Assembly: GCA_002386045.1 (NCBI GenBank)
Contig: DGEQ01000029.1
Span: 11,489-19,514 of the forward strand
Direction of reading: 5' to 3'
DNA from: Hungateiclostridiaceae bacterium UBA3922
GTDB taxonomy: Bacteria; Bacillota; Clostridia; Acetivibrionales; DTU013
Length of the DNA stretch: 8,026 nt
Each line of letters begins with the position of its first letter. The stretch's first letter is position 1. The translations under genes and the position numbers were made by a program. The notes below the pieces were generated by a model, which was not told where the DNA came from, did not search any database, and saw only the letters and a program-made list of their open reading frames with translations. This document shows positions 5,069 through 8,026 of this stretch, one piece after another.

Positions 5069-5096
5069 CTTCATCCATTTAATTTAGATGAAGGAG
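5069..5096 (+). promoter_or_regulatory. Ribosome-binding site AAGGAG with overlapping hairpin
   Basis: AAGGAG at 5091-5096 lies 8 nt before the ATG at 5105 and decides that start. CTTCATC (5069-5075) is exactly complementary to GATGAAG (5087-5093), so a 7-bp stem with an 11-nt loop would hide the first half of the ribosome-binding site. Confidence 0.5.
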
Positions 5097-5104
5097 AAGC
5101 TGGT

Positions 5105-6946
5105 ATGAAGAAAGGTGTAAAGATCAGTATCAAAAACGGAAGAAGAGTCGTAGAAGGTATTGGATACTATGAGCCGAGAATCGTGGGCGATCTTCGGGAA
5201 CTGGTCAGGAACAGCGCGGAAAGATACGGTGACAAGCCTGCTTTCAGGTTCAGGGATAAAGCAGGCAGGATCACTTTCAGAACGTTCAATGACCTCAGGG
5301 ATGATGTGGACAGTCTCGGAACTGCGATGATGTCGCTGGGCATGAAGGACATGAGGATATCTGTTATCGGTGAAAACCGTTATGAATGGGGCGTGTGCTA
5401 TTTTGCCATCGTTAACGGCACCGGTGTGGCAGTGCCGCTCGACAGGCACCTTCCGAAAAACGAGATAGAGAACCTGACGGCCAGGGGGAAAGTAGAGGCG
5501 ATTTTCTACAGCCCGGCTTACCACGATACGATGGTGGAAATCTCGAAGAGCAACGACGCCATCCGGTTTTTCATCTGTATGGAAAAGCTGGACCCTGATG
5601 CAGCAGGACAGGATGATACCAGGTTCCTGGCCATGCCGGACCTGGTCGAAAAAGGCCGGAAGTTACTTGAGTCCGGCGACAGGTCGTTTACGGATGCGCC
5701 GATAGACAGGGAAAAGATGTCGGTGCTGCTGTTCACTTCCGGCACGACCAGTACGTCAAAGGGCGTTATGCTGTCACATGCCAACCTGGCTGCCAATGTT
5801 TCATCTGTTACCACGATAATAGATATCAACGAAAGGGATACCCACCTGTCACTGCTGCCGCTGCACCATACTTTCGAAAATACAGTGGGACTCCTGGTGA
5901 TGCTGCACAGCGGCGCATGCGTCGTTTACGGCGACGGCATAAAACATATCGCACAGAACCTGAAGGAATACAACGTCACGGTCCTCGTGGCGGTACCGGC
6001 GATTTTTGAAGCCATGTACAGGAAACTGCAGGATGGGATAAGGAAATCGGGCAAGGAAAAACTGTTCAGAATACTCATCGGGATATCGGACCTGCTAAGA
6101 GCAGTCGGTATCGACGCCAGAAGAAAACTGTTCAGGAGCGTGTTCGAGAAGATCGGGCCGAATCTCAGGCTCGCTGTATCGGGCGCTGCTCCGCTGGACA
6201 AAGAAGTCGTGGTAGGATTCGACCGGATCGGGTTCCGGCTGCTGCAGGGGTATGGGCTGACGGAGGCGTCCCCTGTTGTTGCGACGAACAATGACTTCGT
6301 AAATGTGCCGGGCACCATCGGTCATCCGCTGGGAGGCGTCGAGGTCGCGATCGAATCGCCTGATGAGAACGGGATAGGAGAGATCATAGTCCGGGGCGGC
6401 AACGTGATGCTTGGATATTACGAAGACCCCGAGGCCACGGCGGAAGCTTTCACGGAAGACGGCTGGCTCAGGACCGGCGATGTGGGATATATCGATGATG
6501 AAGGCTTCATCAGGATAACCGGACGCGCGAAATCCATGATCGTGCTGACAAGCGGGAAGAAGGCGTTCCCCGAGGAATATGAAGTCCAGCTCAACAACAT
6601 TCCGGGCGTCAAAGACTCGTTCGTATGGGGCAATATGGCTCCCGACGGGGACGTGCAGATATGCGCGAAGCTGGTGGTGGATGCTGAAAATGTTGTCGAC
6701 AGAGAAGGCAACCTGCTGTCGGAAAGCGAACTGGCGGCAAGGTTCGACGCGGCGATAAAGGAAATAAATAAAACGATGCCGCAGTACAAGGCTATCCGCT
6801 ATTTCGTGATGACCATGGAAGAACTCGTCAAGGCAAACGGCATCAAGACAAAGCGCCACGTGGAACAGGAAAAGGTCAGGAAGATGCTGGAGGAGGCCGG
6901 CGTTGAAATCCGCAAGGTCAACGGCCGGTTCATCGAGAAGCTGTGA
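5105..6946 (+). CDS. AMP-forming fatty acyl-CoA synthetase (long-chain acyl-CoA ligase type)
   Basis: The 613-residue protein is a full-length member of the ANL adenylating superfamily. It activates a carboxylic acid with ATP to an acyl-adenylate and transfers it to CoA. Motifs from the ATG at 5105 are: phosphate loop T-S-G-T-T-S-T-S-K-G (211-220), Y-G-L-T-E (383-387), T-G-D (457-459) with G-W-L-R before it, hinge region G-R-A-K (473-476), and the C-terminal catalytic lysine K581 in N-G-I-K-T-K-R. Size and the L-L-P-L-H-H-T-F-E-N segment fit the long-chain group. The phosphate loop has S-T-S where G-x-P is usual. A GTG at 5066 would add 13 residues, but the ATG with AAGGAG is clearly better. 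There is no signal peptide, so the enzyme is cytoplasmic or membrane-associated. It appears to be transcribed alone from its own promoter, possibly under a FapR-like repressor, which would tie use of exogenous fatty acids to lipid synthesis. Third-position GC is about 68% in a 40-codon hand count. Confidence 0.92.
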   Translation: MKKGVKISIKNGRRVVEGIGYYEPRIVGDLRELVRNSAERYGDKPAFRFRDKAGRITFRTFNDLRDDVDSLGTAMMSLGMKDMRISVIGENRYEWGVCYFAIVNGTGVAVPLDRHLPKNEIENLTARGKVEAIFYSPAYHDTMVEISKSNDAIRFFICMEKLDPDAAGQDDTRFLAMPDLVEKGRKLLESGDRSFTDAPIDREKMSVLLFTSGTTSTSKGVMLSHANLAANVSSVTTIIDINERDTHLSLLPLHHTFENTVGLLVMLHSGACVVYGDGIKHIAQNLKEYNVTVLVAVPAIFEAMYRKLQDGIRKSGKEKLFRILIGISDLLRAVGIDARRKLFRSVFEKIGPNLRLAVSGAAPLDKEVVVGFDRIGFRLLQGYGLTEASPVVATNNDFVNVPGTIGHPLGGVEVAIESPDENGIGEIIVRGGNVMLGYYEDPEATAEAFTEDGWLRTGDVGYIDDEGFIRITGRAKSMIVLTSGKKAFPEEYEVQLNNIPGVKDSFVWGNMAPDGDVQICAKLVVDAENVVDREGNLLSESELAARFDAAIKEINKTMPQYKAIRYFVMTMEELVKANGIKTKRHVEQEKVRKMLEEAGVEIRKVNGRFIEKL

Positions 6947-6976
6947 TCCGGGAAGGCCTGCATCGGCAGGAATCAC
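6943..6976 (+). terminator. Possible weak terminator hairpin after the acyl-CoA synthetase gene
   Basis: CCTGC (6957-6961) pairs with GCAGG (6966-6970) around ATCG. An outer GTGAT/ATCAC pair (6943-6947 with 6972-6976) encloses it and includes the stop codon. The T-rich run (CCTTTTCTTTTTTC, 6991-7004) is 14 nt away instead of adjacent, so intrinsic termination here is doubtful. Confidence 0.3.
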
Positions 6977-7005
6977 GACACAGCACCTATCCTTTTCTTT
7001 TTTCA

Positions 7006-7045
7006 CAGGATCGTTCCCCCAAAACGTTTTTGCAGGACTGTCCCC
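7006..7045. repeat. Pair of GGGGAC...TCCTG-type degenerate direct repeats
   Basis: CAGGATCGTTCCCC (7006-7019) and CAGGACTGTCCCC (7033-7045) are near-copies, 27 bp apart, with the palindrome AAAACGTTTT (7021-7030) between them. On the other strand they read GGGGAACGATCCTG and GGGGACAGTCCTG. I associate motifs of this GGGGAC-type with dispersed intergenic repeats in many bacteria, but cannot verify that here. Confidence 0.4.
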
Positions 7046-7058
7046 GACCAATGACCGA

Positions 7059-7087
7059 TTGACATGCTGCCCGTTCAATTCTACAAT
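7059..7087 (+). promoter_or_regulatory. Near-consensus sigma-A promoter of the 1-phosphofructokinase gene
   Basis: TTGACA (7059-7064) is a perfect -35 and TACAAT (7082-7087) a one-mismatch -10, separated by exactly 17 bp. The start point would be near 7094, giving a leader of about 24 nt that holds the GGAG ribosome-binding site (7107-7110). Confidence 0.82.
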
Positions 7088-7117
7088 TAAGTCAAATGCC
7101 TGGTACGGAGAAAAAAT

Positions 7118-8026
7118 ATGATATATACGATCACGCTCAATCCGGCTGTCGACAAGACGGTCGTCATAAATGATTTTAGAGTCGACGCAGTCAACAGGGT
7201 GTCTTCCATGAGGGTGGATGCCGGCGGCAAAGGGATAAACGTATCCAAGGTCATCAGGAGCCTTGGCGGCCGCAGTATGGCGATGGGCATCCTGGGCGGT
7301 TTTGCCGGCAGGTATATCAAAAAATATCTTGATGACATGGGCATCGAAAATGATTTCGTGTTCATCAGCGGCGAAACCAGGACCAATCTGAAAGTCATCG
7401 ATGCAAGGAACAGGACGAATACCGATATAAACGAACCCGGCCCGGAGGTTTCCGGGCATGACCTGGAAATGATGGAAAGAAAGCTGCTGGACCGGGTAGG
7501 CAGAGGCTCGATCGTAGTTTTTTCCGGAAGCGTGCCTGAAAACGTGGATAAAGGTATATATTACAGGTGGATCGGTGCCGTGAAGCAGAAAGGTGCTAAA
7601 GCGATACTCGACGCGGACGGTGAACTGCTGAAGAAGGGGATCGGGGCGGGGCCATACCTCGTAAAGCCGAACATATATGAGCTGGGAAGGCTTTTCGGGA
7701 CCGATGTGAAGGACGCCGGACAGGCCGCAGAATATGCGGGAGTGCTTGTCAGGGATCATGGGATCGGGATGGTCGTCGTTTCCATGGGTGCAAAAGGGGC
7801 GCTTTTTGCTGACGGGCTAAGGACGGTGCTGGTACACGCCCCTGAGGTCGAAGTGCAGAGTACTGTCGGAGCCGGGGATTCCATGGTCGCCGCGCTGGCA
7901 TACTCCATGGATAACGGCCTGGATTTTGAAAGTACGATCAGGCTGGCAGCGGCTGCAGCCGGGGCAAACGTGATGACCTCGGGTTCCCAGCCGGCCGAGC
8001 TTTCAGCCATCAGGGAGCTTGAAAGC
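7118..8026 (+). CDS. fruK: 1-phosphofructokinase (PfkB/ribokinase family), 3' end outside window
   Basis: The frame is open from the ATG at 7118 to the last base of the window, giving 303 residues; FruK proteins usually have about 305, so only a few residues are likely missing. It phosphorylates fructose 1-phosphate, the product of PTS fructose uptake, to fructose 1,6-bisphosphate with ATP. Evidence is the N-terminus M-I-Y-T-I-T-L-N-P-A-V-D, the first PfkB signature G-G-K-G-I-N-V-S-K-V (36-45), T-D-I-N-E-P-G-P (102-109), S-G-S-V-P (136-140), V-K-P-N (182-185), and the second signature S-T-V-G-A-G-D-S-M-V-A (248-258) with catalytic base D254. CGGAG lies 7 nt before the ATG. It has its own strong promoter and no fruR-like regulator gene before it; a fructose PTS gene could follow beyond the window. 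Tagatose-6-phosphate kinase (LacC) is the main alternative, less favoured because of the T-D-I-N-E-P-G segment. Confidence 0.85.
   Translation, partial: MIYTITLNPAVDKTVVINDFRVDAVNRVSSMRVDAGGKGINVSKVIRSLGGRSMAMGILGGFAGRYIKKYLDDMGIENDFVFISGETRTNLKVIDARNRTNTDINEPGPEVSGHDLEMMERKLLDRVGRGSIVVFSGSVPENVDKGIYYRWIGAVKQKGAKAILDADGELLKKGIGAGPYLVKPNIYELGRLFGTDVKDAGQAAEYAGVLVRDHGIGMVVVSMGAKGALFADGLRTVLVHAPEVEVQSTVGAGDSMVAALAYSMDNGLDFESTIRLAAAAAGANVMTSGSQPAELSAIRELES

Larger units (their letters stand above)
4531..5104. other. 574-bp repeat-rich intergenic region without a convincing gene
   Basis: This stretch has no credible ORF on either strand. It holds, in order, three 42-bp degenerate direct repeats (4537-4662), an AT-rich part with the 12-bp palindrome TGAAAATTTTCA at 4739-4750, two 33-bp direct repeats (4791-4856) with a faint third core at 4888-4900, and the promoter/operator block of the acyl-CoA synthetase gene (4941-5096). 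A short 64-residue frame on the - strand merely reads through the 33-bp repeats. Confidence 0.7.

Noticed and set aside
5066..5104. Upstream GTG start for the acyl-CoA synthetase
   Set aside because: There is no ribosome-binding site before it, and the 13 extra residues would include the AAGGAG that serves the ATG at 5105.
6095..7759. A 554-residue open frame on the - strand
   Set aside because: It lies opposite two well-supported + strand genes (acyl-CoA synthetase and fruK) and the gap between them; its protein has no recognisable motif and is a mirror of their codon bias.

Overview
The window looks like a chromosomal segment of a Gram-positive anaerobe of the Bacillota, most likely a clostridial relative. 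The reasons are strong AGGAGG-type ribosome-binding sites, sigma-A-like promoters, heavy use of AGG (Arg) and ATA (Ile) codons, a moderate GC content, and a possible FapR-type operator. This is an inference from style and not a phylogenetic placement. All credible genes are on the + strand.

Region 1 (1-2700) is the end of a carbohydrate operon. It holds the C-terminal part of an RbsC-type ABC sugar permease, a sugar phosphate isomerase/epimerase-type TIM-barrel protein, and a Gfo/Idh/MocA dehydrogenase. It closes with a perfect-stem terminator. The dehydrogenase recalls levoglucosan dehydrogenase and the TIM-barrel protein recalls the eliminases and hydratases that work with it. One hypothesis is therefore uptake of an anhydrosugar or glycoside, NAD-dependent oxidation of it, and elimination or isomerisation of the product. 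The 149-bp gap between permease and TIM-barrel gene folds into two adjacent 41-nt hairpins. The second has an 18-bp stem whose only non-Watson-Crick pairs are G-U on the + strand, a mark of a functional RNA structure.

Region 2 (2700-4530) has an 87-residue fragment that looks like the membrane-proximal N-terminus of a chemotaxis receptor, a 65-residue unrecognised ORF with internal repeats, and a complete 12-helix MFS transporter.

Region 3 (4531-5104) is a 574-bp stretch with no convincing gene but much structure. It contains three exact-period 42-bp degenerate repeats, two 33-bp tandem repeats, 12-bp palindromes of the form TGNAAATTTNCA, and the promoter of the next gene with two inverted repeats over it. 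The repeat over the start point strongly resembles a FapR box.

Region 4 (5105-8026) has a complete fatty acyl-CoA synthetase, then an intergenic stretch with a dispersed-repeat-like GGGGAC...TCCTG pair and a near-consensus promoter. It ends with a nearly complete 1-phosphofructokinase that runs off the window end.

No RNA genes, CRISPR arrays, insertion sequences or integrases were seen. The most interesting signals are the intercistronic RNA hairpin, the possible FapR operator on an acyl-CoA ligase promoter, the oxidoreductase/eliminase pair, and the repeat-rich intergenic region.
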